DNA of 64,000 bases from Umbelopsis ramanniana AG (taxonomy: Eukaryota; Mucoromycota; Umbelopsidomycetes; Umbelopsidales; Umbelopsidaceae): contig NW_026252119.1 of NCBI RefSeq assembly GCF_025399195.1, positions 124,001 through 188,000 of the forward strand, in the 5' to 3' direction. Shown here in pieces: positions 1-10,696 of this stretch; within the stretch, counting starts at the first letter, position 1, and each line of letters begins with the position of its first letter. Both the position numbers and the translations under genes were made by a program. Below the pieces are notes generated by a model. That model saw only the letters and a program-made list of their open reading frames with translations. It was not told where the DNA came from and made no database searches.

Positions 1-708
1 TAACTGTTCTTTACTTCGTGCAGTCAGTTCATGAAATTGCTGCTGGTGTTGTGTGGATTCATTGTAATGATTAAAATCGTTCTCATCAAACCACTGGTTC
101 TCGTTGGCTTGATGGTTGTTGTATGGCTATCATTGAAAGTAAAAAAAAAAACGTGAGTATTTTTTAAACTTTGATATGGGTGGGTTGGGGAAAATTAGCC
201 CGTACCTTGGTCGCCGTTGTTGATTGGTTTAAGCCAAAATCGCCTGCGATCATCTCTGGCTCGTCCTCAATAACTTCAACGTAATTGGAAGGAAACCAGC
301 CTCTCAAGCCATTGCACCTATAAATTATCAACCATATCAGTACCCTTGCTTGTACGCCCCTCACTTCGTAGCACTCAAGCCACCATGGGTTTCGACGTTA
401 CTCAAGCAGCACTCCCCGCCTTAGCCAGCGATTCTCGACCGACTATGCAAGATATTTGAATACATCCAAATAAGCCGTAGCAGCATGTAGCATACTATCA
501 ACAATGCTGGAGCACAAAAAAACATGGATCGAACCGAGATTACAAGGAATTATAAAAGATTGCACACGTACCATCCATCCCACCATCCAGATTCTAGTTG
601 GGTTAGGACCTCGATGATGTCGCCTTTTCCAAATGACAGCGCTGACGGATCGCCAGACTGATATGCGTATAAGGCGTGTACCCTACACAGCACTCGAGGA
701 GGATTCAT
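1..708 (-). CDS. SH3-domain protein, 5' end (probable Cdc25-type Ras guanine-nucleotide exchange factor), partial
   Basis: Only the N-terminal part is present; the gene runs off the left edge. Three exons join in frame: 708-572, 317-206 and 126-1, with GT-AG introns. The start is the ATG at 708, about ten codons before the domain. Exons 1 and 2 together encode one complete SH3 domain: ALYAY at its start, the acidic run GDIIEVLTQ, the WW pair (GWWDGW), then GWFPSNYVEV at the end. The first intron splits the domain after WWDG. Exon 3 is Asn/Gln/His-rich low complexity. An SH3 domain at the extreme N-terminus with this sequence is typical of fungal Ras exchange factors (Cdc25/Ste6 family), which load GTP onto Ras at the plasma membrane. 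The catalytic REM/CDC25 domains would lie outside the window, so the SH3 call is firm and the RasGEF assignment is inferred. Another SH3 protein remains possible. Confidence 0.7.
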
Positions 709-846
709 TCCTTAGATGAGGATTGATGAGTGTGGAAAGTAGAGGAAGCGGTAGAAAATATCGTTCGTTGAGCCTCCGGTTTTTCAACGCCAGTCAGGTT
801 TTTTTTTTTTCGATTTTGTGAGAGGTTGCTAAACTGTGTAACCGCC

Positions 847-891
847 ATGAGGCATTGTTCTGCGCAGTTGTCGTTTCAAGACCTCACTTAA
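847..891 (+). promoter_or_regulatory. Possible upstream ORF (14 codons) before the BTB-TLD start
   Basis: An ATG at 847 in a good Kozak-like context (purine at -3, accgccATG) opens a 14-codon frame that stops at 891, 43 bp before the main ATG at 935. The main ATG has a plain context (ttaaATG, A at -3). If the transcript starts upstream of 847 this frame could limit translation of the downstream protein. The transcription start is unknown. Confidence 0.3.
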
Positions 892-934
892 AAACTCTCA
901 TTAACAGACAGCTTAGGAATCATCATTGCATTAA

Positions 935-3289
935 ATGCTCATATCGCCTACTCCATTGGTCCATCTCTCGAGAGATTTCTCAAAGCTATACAATAACCGT
1001 AGCCAGGCGGACATTGTCATTCTCACAGGTACTCCCGACCCTACCCCATTCTACGCCCATTCCTTGATTCTACAATGCCGAAGTGTTTACTTCGATATGG
1101 TCTTAGCCGACCGTTCTAATATTCAACGAGACAACGATGGTTTGATAGAGTTTGAACTCCCACACGTCAACAAACATGCTTTCGCTATGTTGTTACGCTA
1201 TTTTTATTCAGGCACAGTCGACTGGGTTATGGGCTTCAAGACGGAAACGGTTCCTCTGAGTACCAAGAAATCAGAACCCACTTCACCTAGTAGAAAGCAC
1301 CGGCCTCTCCGACGATCATCCTCCAATATCTCCACTCTTCAAATTCTAAGTCAAAACAATCCCTCCTTAATACTTTCTAGCGATGATGAGAGTGATGGTT
1401 ATTTCGGTGACAGTCAATCTGATTTCAGTCTTACACAAAGTGTGTTCAGCATGGCCTCATCCAGCAGCGGAGAGTCGGACGTCAAGTTACCTTTTCAATC
1501 CATCAATATTCCGAAAGTGAAGTCCACTACCGACTATGATACCCAAGGTGATTTGTTGCTGGATCTGCTCGTGGCTGCCTCCGAGCTGATTGTCGAATCG
1601 TTAGTCACACCTTTACAACACCACATTGCTGACAAATACCAAGTTTATCTCAAGAGGCATGTGTTCAAGGTCTTTGAGCTTGCGGACACATACGATTGGA
1701 GCATTTTACGACTTCGCTGTACAGAATTGCTATGCTTGGATCCTTATGCGTACTTTCGCACCACGGGATTTTCAAAGATGAAAAAGCATTTGTTAGTAGA
1801 AATACTACACCGGAGCGACTTGCGAATGGATGAATATGACATCTGGTGCGCGTGTCTCTTCTGGTCTTATGCCCACGCACTGGACGATAAAGATGATGGA
1901 AACAGTCAAGGCATATCACAATGGGTGCCGTCAACATCGAGACATCATGGACAATTTGAACGGCCAAATTCCCCCCAGCCTCCACGTCGTTCAACCCCAG
2001 AACTCCCACTGTACGCCACAGATCCCAGCGTCTCCGACGATGACAATTCGTCCACTTGGTCAGATGAACAGAAGAATCTAGTAGCACAGGTCAAAGATTA
2101 CATGACCGCCTTGGTTCCATGCATAAGATTCCCCCTGATCGATGGAGAAAAGTACATACAACATGTTGAGCCATACAAGGTCGTGCCACCCTATTTGCGA
2201 CAAAAATTGTTACATCACTACATTCTTAGCAAGCAGGCTTCATCACTCACTCTAGATAATCTCCCTCCACGACTTTCGGTGCCTAGAGAATCAAAACTAC
2301 TGGATTCTCGACTTATATCTGGATATAATAAGCAAATCATTGACCATTGGATTGCCGGAGATAAATCGAACAATTGCTCTTCACTTGTAGAGAGTATAGT
2401 TCCACGACCTTCAATTGCCCATCCTTCCTACAGACAATCGTTATGGAAACTTCTGTATTCTAGCAATGTACATGGTCCAGATATGAAATCTTTCCACCAT
2501 AAGTGCGATAATCAAGGTCCTACCATCACAGTCATCAAGATCAAAGGTACGAACGAAATTATTGGTGGTTACAATTCCCAAAGCTGGAGAAGTGAAACCG
2601 GAGGCCGATACGTCTTTGCTCGTGCTTTTTTGTTTACACTTTCTGGTACCGGAAGATTGGAGCGTCAGACCAGTCGCCCAACATCCACTTTGGCTAACAA
2701 GCTCACCATCGACACATCAGTGAGCGACTTTACAGAAGATCGGCCGTGTTCTCCATATACCGATTCCACCTATAGCTCCGTAGCTCTGTCACCTTCTTCT
2801 GTTGCTGACCCGTCCCTTGATCTTGTCTTGGGAAAGCTGCAAATGACTCCAGAGCCTTCGGATGCCGTTCCTGATGCAGAGCCTGATTCTTACGTACTCT
2901 CTCCCTCTGACGACTCTGGAACAACCTTTTCATACCAACAGAAGACGTCCTATGATGATGAGGAAAGGGATTTGGGCAGTAAAACACAGGTTGATGATAT
3001 TTCAACGGCTTTGTCGCAGCCACAGCTCTACCCAGAGCCAACGCTTCATTTACTTAAGCGAGCGCATCTCCATTATGCCATACATAACCATGCAGCTTAT
3101 GGTCCAATCTTTGGAGGCGGCCATGACCTGTTCATTGGCAACCCAATTGACGAAGCAACTAGTTTTTGTCGAAGTTACGCGTTTGAAGGACAAATCAGAA
3201 GTGGAAATGAGAATGACTTTGCTATAGAAGAAATGGAAGTATGGAGTGTTCGTATCAATCAAAAGTGCGTCTTTGACTCTGTCGAATAA
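935..3289 (+). CDS. BTB/POZ-BACK-TLDc domain protein
   Basis: Intronless frame of 784 residues. The BTB/POZ fold begins near residue 20 (ADIVILTG, FYAHSLILQCRS, FDMVL) and runs to about residue 100 (AMLLRYFYSGTVDW). A Ser/Lys-rich insert of about 110 residues follows, then the last BTB helices (DLLLDLLVAASEL). A BACK-like helical region is at about 235-310 (VFKVFELADTYDW, LLVEILHRSDLRMDEYDIW). After another disordered stretch, the C-terminal third is a TLDc domain: LWKLLYSSNVHG, then IIGGYNSQSW. It is interrupted by an acidic Ser-rich insert of about 130 residues and resumes at YGPIFGGGHDLFIG and FAIEEMEVWSVR. BTB-TLD proteins are numerous in early-diverging fungi. BTB usually gives dimerisation or Cullin-3 binding, and TLDc is linked to oxidative-stress protection and V-ATPase regulation; the exact role here is not known. 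The gene lies 239 bp upstream of the Rec8-like gene on the same strand. Confidence 0.88.
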   Translation: MLISPTPLVHLSRDFSKLYNNRSQADIVILTGTPDPTPFYAHSLILQCRSVYFDMVLADRSNIQRDNDGLIEFELPHVNKHAFAMLLRYFYSGTVDWVMGFKTETVPLSTKKSEPTSPSRKHRPLRRSSSNISTLQILSQNNPSLILSSDDESDGYFGDSQSDFSLTQSVFSMASSSSGESDVKLPFQSINIPKVKSTTDYDTQGDLLLDLLVAASELIVESLVTPLQHHIADKYQVYLKRHVFKVFELADTYDWSILRLRCTELLCLDPYAYFRTTGFSKMKKHLLVEILHRSDLRMDEYDIWCACLFWSYAHALDDKDDGNSQGISQWVPSTSRHHGQFERPNSPQPPRRSTPELPLYATDPSVSDDDNSSTWSDEQKNLVAQVKDYMTALVPCIRFPLIDGEKYIQHVEPYKVVPPYLRQKLLHHYILSKQASSLTLDNLPPRLSVPRESKLLDSRLISGYNKQIIDHWIAGDKSNNCSSLVESIVPRPSIAHPSYRQSLWKLLYSSNVHGPDMKSFHHKCDNQGPTITVIKIKGTNEIIGGYNSQSWRSETGGRYVFARAFLFTLSGTGRLERQTSRPTSTLANKLTIDTSVSDFTEDRPCSPYTDSTYSSVALSPSSVADPSLDLVLGKLQMTPEPSDAVPDAEPDSYVLSPSDDSGTTFSYQQKTSYDDEERDLGSKTQVDDISTALSQPQLYPEPTLHLLKRAHLHYAIHNHAAYGPIFGGGHDLFIGNPIDEATSFCRSYAFEGQIRSGNENDFAIEEMEVWSVRINQKCVFDSVE

Positions 3290-3528
3290 AACGCCAGTTT
3301 TGTATTATATGCTGCTGCTTTCTTCTTCCTTTTTTTTTTTTTTAGAATATATTAACTTATCCTTTGCCAGTATTGTTGCAAAAGTGTAGTTGAAATTGCC
3401 CGGTTCATTTACTGTACAGTAGTATAACGTTAAATATTAAATCAATAAAACAATCCATCAGTTGATGCGATCTTTTCAACTTCAGGGTGGTAGTCACTTT
3501 GACCTTTTTCATTGAACTTCCTGATATC

Positions 3529-6500
3529 ATGCTACAGCTTGAGGAAATGCTTGGCACAAACGACCTTCCGTTGCAAACCATCTGGTAAATCGAAAGAATC
3601 TGAGCATTCCATAAAACCTTGGCCAGCAACACAATTTTAATATTTTCTGACTATGAGGTTCGCTGCAAACCATGGTATGCCTCTTGCGTCAGGAAGACAT
3701 AGAATTACAAAGCGGATCATTATGGAAGTGAACATCGAGCGAAGCTGGTATATATTGTCTTGAACAGGCCGTACTTACCACAGCTTATTGTTGATTTGAC
3801 TTTACATAGTAATTACCTATGTACCATTGAGGCGCCACTGACTCTACAAATTCAGTCAAGTTTATTAACTGGTTTGGTCAGAGTTCATCATCAACAGTGT
3901 GATATTCATTATGGTAAGCTTAACTCAGGCTGTTACGATGATTTGTATTTTTTAACGTTTTCGACAGCGGCTGTTAAAGGCGTGTGGCAAAATCTTCAAC
4001 GAGAGCTTGGAACTTGTCGACAAATCAACATTGATACAACGAGAACAATGGCACGGTTTGTTATCATCGTACAGCATGCCTATCAATCGCGTAATGTTTC
4101 ATACTAATACCCACTCATAACTTCTTATATCTATAGACTGAAGTCTATAACTCTACCAGATAATGGTAGCCCTATGGGCATGGTGCTATCGGACGCCGTG
4201 CATCCATTTGAAAACTTGGTAGGCAAATCCCTCCTTTTTTTTGTTTTTTTTTTTTTGGTCTCGTTGCTCTATCGTCTTTTATAACCAACATGAACTACGG
4301 CTAGATTGATAAAGACAATTTTCGACCAGACTGGTTCTTCAACTTGCGACCATGCGAGAAGCAGTATAGTCACATCTATACGACTGATTTATCATTCGTG
4401 GAGTCACCACCTTTGAATCGTAAGCCCCTTTATGTTTATCAAATGCCTTCACTTTCATCATAAGAATTTTCAATTCAAATCTAAGACACATACATTATAA
4501 CAGTTCTGTCATCAACAAGACTTAATTTTGACGATTTGGAATTTGACATACAGGACGCTATCTCGATAGATAACGATGAAGGAAGTATAGGATCAAGAAC
4601 TTGGAAGACCATAGGACACAGTCAGGAAATGGAAGAACACCTCTCTCTGATTGGCATATCAGATGCAATTTGGCATTCTGGTGGAGAACAGTTGGGCTTA
4701 TTTCATTTCATGGATACTTACTCATATGATATTGCGCTAAAATACTCGATATAGTGAAGAGACGCTTTCCCAAGCTCGAGGACAAGCTATCTTATCCAGA
4801 CCATTACAAATTTCCTTACCGGGCGTCAACGAGGCTTTGAGCGACTCTACCATTCTTAAAACCTCCTCCGTGGTCAGTCATCTATACCTTTCTTAGAACA
4901 TCATCACCAAATAGACGATTTAGCTGATTTATTTTCTCAGGAACTGGTCACTGAAGATCAAGCCAAAATGGGAATCACCGATCAAAACCTCGATACAAAT
5001 GGCGGCATCGAAATATTGAGAGGCATGGGCGTATATCAGGAACGCAGTCTGTCTCAAATTGACCTACCTAGCGAAAATGCGCTGCGTATTAAACGCTCGT
5101 ATGTCAAACACAGATTGGCAAGTGGTTCTCAGGTTGAGCTTACAGCGCAACAGTTGGCTAGCATGCTATCAGAAAACCACTCTCATCGTACACGGGAAAG
5201 GCTCGATCAAAAGGTACTTGATATAGCTAGGGAAAAAATACCTACATGCAGGGGCGCATATTAATACCCCCTTCCTAATAGAAACACCTGGAAGAAATAC
5301 GTAGCAAATTCCATGAGCTTCTACATCATCCTGGCTGCCAAGGTAGTAGTTAACTCCTTCCTACATTATAACGAAAGTGACGTCCAAGCGAGCTCTGTTT
5401 TTCATTGATGTCGTTCCTCTTTAGTACACGCTACTGAACTGAAGGAGATGTGGATAAACAAAGAAAAAAGTAAGAAATTTCATTGTGCACAGATCTTCTA
5501 ACCATTGCAAGATTGAGCTAACTTTGATTTTAGGTAGTGCTAGGGAGGGTCCACTGTCTGCTCCGAAGTATTTTGACGAGCGACTAGCAATTCACAAATC
5601 ATTGATTGGGCGTCAAGTACGAGACGAGAATGAAATGATGGTGGTAAGACTTCTGCAGTGATCTATCGTATGCCACTTATTAGGCATATTTGCTTGTAGA
5701 TCTAAATATCAATACACATAACTTGTTCTTTTCGCTTGTTCTTTCACTACAATATGGAAGCCCACAGAAGATCCAGAAGAAGCGCGCGGTCATCTCGGTG
5801 AAAGTACTGGAGAAGTTTTCTTTTGGAATCAACCAGAATACCTTTCTGATGATAGCTACGGTACAAGGGAATCTCGTGCCGGCTCAGGTGAATGCGATGC
5901 TTTCCTTTGAATTTTAGGGTATTTCAGTTAAGATGTCCATTTGCAGATACTGTTTATTAATATTCACTTTCTATCAATGCTGTAAACTTTTTGAATTAGT
6001 TGCAAAATCTCTGGCATCCATGAGCTCCACCGGTTTAAATCCTGCTTTTGACAATGAGACAAGGCCGAGCGCGTAAGCTAAACCTTTGTTGGATGCAACT
6101 CAAATTTGAACAAAAGATCTCAAAATGATGCAATACCCATATCATTGTTTATAAAGTCCCAGGGAGTTCCCAGCACTCGATATTTTACCTGAGCACGGCG
6201 AAGAATGGTCATCCATAGAAGGTACTATGGGATTTTGCTTGAACTTGAGATGGTAATCTCTAAATTAATCCATGTTTTTCGAATGCCAGATTTCGAGTTT
6301 CCTATCAGTTCTGAGATTAGCAACGCTGTCGAAAACAGGAATTTTCCTCATTGGTCGGACCAGGAAACCTATAATTTCTTCTCGTTGGTGTTCAATGTTT
6401 GATTACAAAGTGCACGAAACTTGTCATAAATAAATCTAATATATGTCAAATAGGTACACATGTAGGTTACTATCAAGTGCGGACACCAACAAAATAGTGT

Positions 6501-6724
6501 TCCATAGCCTATTCCCTGGCTTGACTCGAGCAAAAAGAGCTGCGATTTCCCAGGCGTTCATTAACATCCTAAGTATGCCATGCTTTGTGACATCTGTATA
6601 CGATCACCTTTGGAACTGTTCTGTTAATGAGCCCGTTTCGCATCAAATGTTAGCTATAGCAAGCCAAGGTCTACTTCATGTACAACAGTTAACACCGTAC
6701 TCCGATATTTTGATATCACTATGA
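3529..6724 (+). CDS. rec8: Kleisin, Rec8-like meiotic cohesin subunit (about 15 exons)
   Basis: No single frame covers this gene, but short exons join in phase into a kleisin. Early exons: 3529-3584, 3658-3747, 3810-3913, 3968-4055, 4137-4218, 4305-4419, then from 4504. The N-terminal head reads LQTIWFAANHG, ITKRIIMEVNIERSC and, after an exact splice, APLTLQIQSSLLTGLVRVH. This is the SMC3-binding domain; the spacing from Met to IW and from SC to PLTL fits fission-yeast Rec8 as I recall it. The C-terminal winged helix, which binds the SMC1 head, is encoded near 6480-6724: TRAKRAAISQAF, then (after removing about 84 bp from 6573) ASQGLLHVQQ and YSDILISL. Middle exons encode an acidic linker. 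Rec8/Rad21 kleisins close the cohesin ring. The TKR-type head motif favours Rec8 (meiotic) over Rad21. Exact boundaries of the middle exons are provisional. Confidence 0.85.
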
Positions 6725-7813
6725 CCACGGACGTTGCGTGTTCCCAGTAATGGGTCACTGTAACCTTGAACGGACATAATACACCCTAAATAGCCACTTT
6801 CAGCACCCCCTTGCTTGAACCATAGACTCTATTTGTGTAAGCAGATATCATGATTTATAAACATTCAAACAATAAATCAGGAATCTATGGTGAAATGAAG
6901 TGAACGCGAGTTCACATGGAAGTATCTCAGGGACAATTCGATAGAAAACATGAATAGAATTTCGATCTGAAAAGCCTACATGATGCCAAATTCAACCACT
7001 CCGTATGCTTCGTGAGCATTTCAAATGTACGCCATGTGAATCAGCATAATATTGACAAAATATAGCCGTGGCTTAATTCTTTTGCACAAATAGAAAAAGT
7101 CCATAGGCGCCATTTGGAAAGGGTGATCTTTGCATAATTTTATCGGTCTCTTCGTGTTGGTATGGCATATCAAAATATGGGAATGAGTGACAGTGCCAGG
7201 TATTCCCATCCTTTAGGAGACCAGAGCGCGTAAAACAATGCACAAGGTTGGCTTAAATTAGGAATATTTCTTTCATGAAAGTATTAGCAATTTCTTTCCC
7301 CCTCTTCCGATGGGCTTTGTGATGAATTTTAGAACATGAACTTTATAGAATATTGCCTCTAGTCAGATATCGAGTTTATATGTTTCTCTTGCTTTTCGCG
7401 ATATTTTGCCATTCCGTAAAAATAAAAGTGGCATTTTTAGTCACTCTGCTGTTCTTACTTTTTTTTGCAGTTGTTGTTTGACCTATCTGGCGATGTGGCA
7501 TTACTGTATTCTTCATCATGAAGCAAGAATCCTGACCAGTAAATTTGTCATTGACAACAATAGTTTTTATTTTATTTTCATTCACACTAAAGACAACAAA
7601 ATTTACAATAGGCTGTTGGTATTTGAATTCAAGAACAAAGTAAGAATTGAAAGTACAAAGGTACATGAGTATGGGTGTAGCTACTAAGCGCATACATAAA
7701 GACAAATGGCAAACATATGCCTGTGGAAAGTCGACGTTCTCCTTTTTTTTTTTTTTGGTATGTCTCTCTTTGTTGGGTTTCTCACAGATGAATTGGCTAT
7801 AAGCTGTGTACGC
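6725..7813. other. Intergenic, no gene supported
   Basis: AT-rich spacer between two converging genes (Rec8-like and C2H2 protein). Short open frames on both strands around 7376-7705 overlap each other and show no domain or codon structure. I see only 3'-UTR-like sequence and a T-tract near 7742-7756. Confidence 0.5.
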
Positions 7814-8722
7814 CTATGATGCCGATTGGTGTTTTTTTATTGATTCCATTTTTGAGCTGGGTGGACGTCTACCTCGGTGTGAAGAGTTCATACTACCTTC
7901 TGCAGCACATTGAAGGTCCATACGCCAGTGTCTTTGTCTTGCGTCTGTTCTTGCAAACCCTTTATTGCAACCTGCGCATGTATAAGGCTTCACTCCTGTA
8001 TGCGTTCGAAAATGGCGATGAAGATCATGTTTACGTGCAAAAGCGCGTGGACAGGCTGTGCACTTATGTGGACGATGTGACTTTTGAAGATGTAATCGAA
8101 GTTGTCCCGTTTCTGAAAACGCTGCCGAGCAGAAAGTGCATGGATGCATGGACTTGGCATTGCGTTCATTGTAATCTATTGAGCTACCTTCCATAGGCTG
8201 TCCGCTATAGTCTGCCATAGAGCTATTGGCTGACATATATGGTTGACGAGGATGCCAGTCTGACGTTTCTGAATAGCTATCATCATCGATATCCGACATG
8301 TCGTCGACCGTAGATACAATGGTGTTTTGCGGAGACGGAAGTACATTGTGGTTATGGAGAGATGCAAAATAATCTTGATCAGAATAGGAAAGGTGTTCAT
8401 CGACCGGTGTTATGGCGGAAGATGGTATTGTTCTATCCAATATTGCGAATGGTGGCTCACAATTGAAGATTGTATCGTACTCGAAGATATCAATGCCTAA
8501 TGGAGAAGAAACATTGTCTTGATACATTGAAGGAGAGGAAAGGACAGAGTTGAATCCATCGGAGTCATGCAAATCAAATTTATGCAATTCTTGGACTTCT
8601 ATTTTGCCCATCTCTGAAAGTGGATTGCCAAAGTCATACATCCGACCGTTGCTTATAGCCCAATTCTGAAGAGGCCAAGAGGAATCCATGCAGCGTGAAT
8701 TGAACAGTATTTTCTCACTCAT
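7814..8722 (-). CDS. C2H2 zinc-finger protein, probable transcription factor
   Basis: About 302 residues from the ATG at 8722. The frame is open a little further upstream, but only by a TTG codon. The N-terminal 190 residues are acidic and Ser/Asp-rich (for example SDIDDDSYSETSDW), as in activation regions. Three consecutive zinc fingers occupy roughly residues 195-280. Finger 1 is CTFC...HLQKSH and finger 2 is CTACPRAFARKHDLHRH...H followed by the linker TGVKPY. Finger 3 (CAGCNKGFARTDARQRHW...C) ends in Cys where His is usual, making it C2HC. A basic tail follows. The KHDLHRH and DARQRHW helices resemble those of fungal stress- and calcium-responsive factors, but I cannot name the orthologue. 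A nuclear DNA-binding role is inferred from the fingers. A TATA-like tract (tttatataat) lies near 8839. Confidence 0.85.
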   Translation of the reverse strand: MSEKILFNSRCMDSSWPLQNWAISNGRMYDFGNPLSEMGKIEVQELHKFDLHDSDGFNSVLSSPSMYQDNVSSPLGIDIFEYDTIFNCEPPFAILDRTIPSSAITPVDEHLSYSDQDYFASLHNHNVLPSPQNTIVSTVDDMSDIDDDSYSETSDWHPRQPYMSANSSMADYSGQPMEGSSIDYNERNAKSMHPCTFCSAAFSETGQLRLHLQKSHRPHKCTACPRAFARKHDLHRHFRTHTGVKPYTCAGCNKGFARTDARQRHWRMDLQCAAEGSMNSSHRGRRPPSSKMESIKKHQSAS

Positions 8723-10696
8723 TTGAAAATGACAAATGAACAATGCATAAAGTGGAGGAAAAGAAAAGCAAGATGGTAATAAGACTGTGATGAAATGTCT
8801 GCAAGAGAGCGTGTTTAAAAATAAAGATCATGGCTAGGATTTATATAATTTTTTTTTTTCTTTTTAGTCTGGATGGAAGGTAAAGCTTAAAATGGTGCAA
8901 CCGGTGCTCAGACTGCTTTATGTCTTAGCAGGTACCTTAACCTTTTGATTGTGGATCGTTTTCCAAATAATGTGTCCAGGTTCACCAGCTTTCCTTTTTG
9001 AAATTGTATTTTATTTGGTGCTAAAGTAAATCGTGTGCGCAGATCCTTCATGCCCTATTTTCTTTTGCTTCTTTCAGATTTCTTGCTTTTTCATTTGGGC
9101 TCCTTGTCCTACGTTTGATTAGAGCAGCGACTCTGCCAGACACCGTAGCATGATGGCGTGGAAATTGGCCCGGCCGATGTTGTCACAGTCAAATATGAAT
9201 GGTCATTCTAAGCTGTTTCAACGAAAAGTCAAAATTTGAATAACCTTATTCCATGAGATAAACTTACTGGCGAGGTGAAGTCTTCCAAACAAGTTTAAAT
9301 TTTATCAACTTATGGCTGCGATGCATTGATTATGATCACTAATGCCAATCTTCTCCGTTTTTGATATGTATATTGACCCTAAGGGGGGCTGGAGTTCACA
9401 CATAATAGGAAGGAGTTGATTGAGATGTAAATGGGGCGAGAATATACTGGGCAAAAACCTGTATTTTCACAGCGCTTTGTTCCAGGCAAGAGCAGCGTAT
9501 TGTGAGTGAGCGTGCACTAAATAATGGCCACATGAGGTCTAACTAAAGGCTCTGTGTTCACTTTTTTTCAAATTAAAACATGTTCTGGAAGTGAGCTAAC
9601 TGGGAAAGCTGCATAGCATGATTGATAAAACATTGAGGACATCCGAACGTAATTTGACAACAACGAACAATAATGACGCACTCTTTGACAATCGTCACAT
9701 TTGCACGATGGAGACAACGCCTCCTTCTGACAAAGAGATGACTTGAAAGTAATGGCAGAATTGACGATATAGGATATTGAAATTAGCGACTGTCATGGTA
9801 ACTTATCGATTGTTGTTAAAATCGGGAAATACATGGTAAAATCCAAACTAGTCGAGCAACATAAGCAACAAAGTCTAAAATCTACCATTGACATAACATG
9901 GGCAAACTAAAAAAAATCCCTAGCCGCCAGCCAGGCATCCTTTATCACATATCAAAACAAAGAGCCTTTTCCTATCCTGACAACTCCGCAGACCACAACC
10001 CCCTTCGTCTCAACCTTCAACCATATGATCTGTGAAGCATCGTCGTTCAACCAACCGCGCTAAAGAACAAATATGTCGCTCTTTCATTTCCGTGTACATC
10101 TTTTTCTCATGATCTGTTTCGATCCTTTCTTTGTACACAACTCACGATTTTCACGCAGCAAGATTGGCTATGGTGGACAGACTGTGTTTCAGCAATCGAC
10201 AGCCCAGCATTACCGGAATGCAGGGAGCTGATCATCCTTGCCCACAGAAAAATTCTCATTTGAAGGTGTCGGGGGAGTTGTGCGTGCCATACGACTTGAA
10301 AGAGTTAGACTAATTGTAAGGTTTTTTGCATTTTCTAAAAGCCACAGAGAAAAGTAACCAGCGAAAGAGGGGAACATCTTCTGATTAGTTAAAGCGCTGC
10401 CTCCTCTGTTTAGCACCTCCTAAATGACATCGACTTTGGATGGCATTTTACCTCCAAAGCTATTCATCGCCAGCACTTTTTTATTAGCGTAGGTTCATCT
10501 ACAGCTTGGTCAGTATGTGTATGATCGACTTGATACGTGCGCCTTCATCTATATCGGAAACTTGCTCAAAACTAAATCGGCATGACCTTATCCCTGTTTC
10601 ATGCAATCCCACCGACGCGAATCACAACTATAGTTTTAATTTTGTATTTTCCTTTTGTAGTTTATGTTTGATACTGAAAAAAAAGTTTTTGCAAAT
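8723..10696. other. 2 kb intergenic region, no gene supported
   Basis: Lies between the start of the C2H2 gene and the 3' end of the complex I gene. The longest frames are about 60-68 codons (10131-10313, 10210-10416), overlap on opposite strands and resemble nothing I recognise. No tRNA-like A/B boxes seen. The left part is presumably the promoter of the C2H2 gene. A non-coding RNA cannot be excluded by eye. Confidence 0.5.

Noticed and set aside
526-540. B-box-like GGTTCGATCC on the minus strand inside the first intron of the SH3 gene, followed by a T run
   Set aside because: The flanking bases cannot form a T-stem and no A box or acceptor stem is present, so it is not a tRNA gene.
1665-2087. 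140-codon minus-strand frame inside the BTB-TLD gene
   Set aside because: Shadow of the well-supported plus-strand coding frame.
7376-7705. Overlapping plus- and minus-strand frames of about 100 codons
   Set aside because: Opposite-strand overlap, AT-rich composition and no domain; treated as intergenic.
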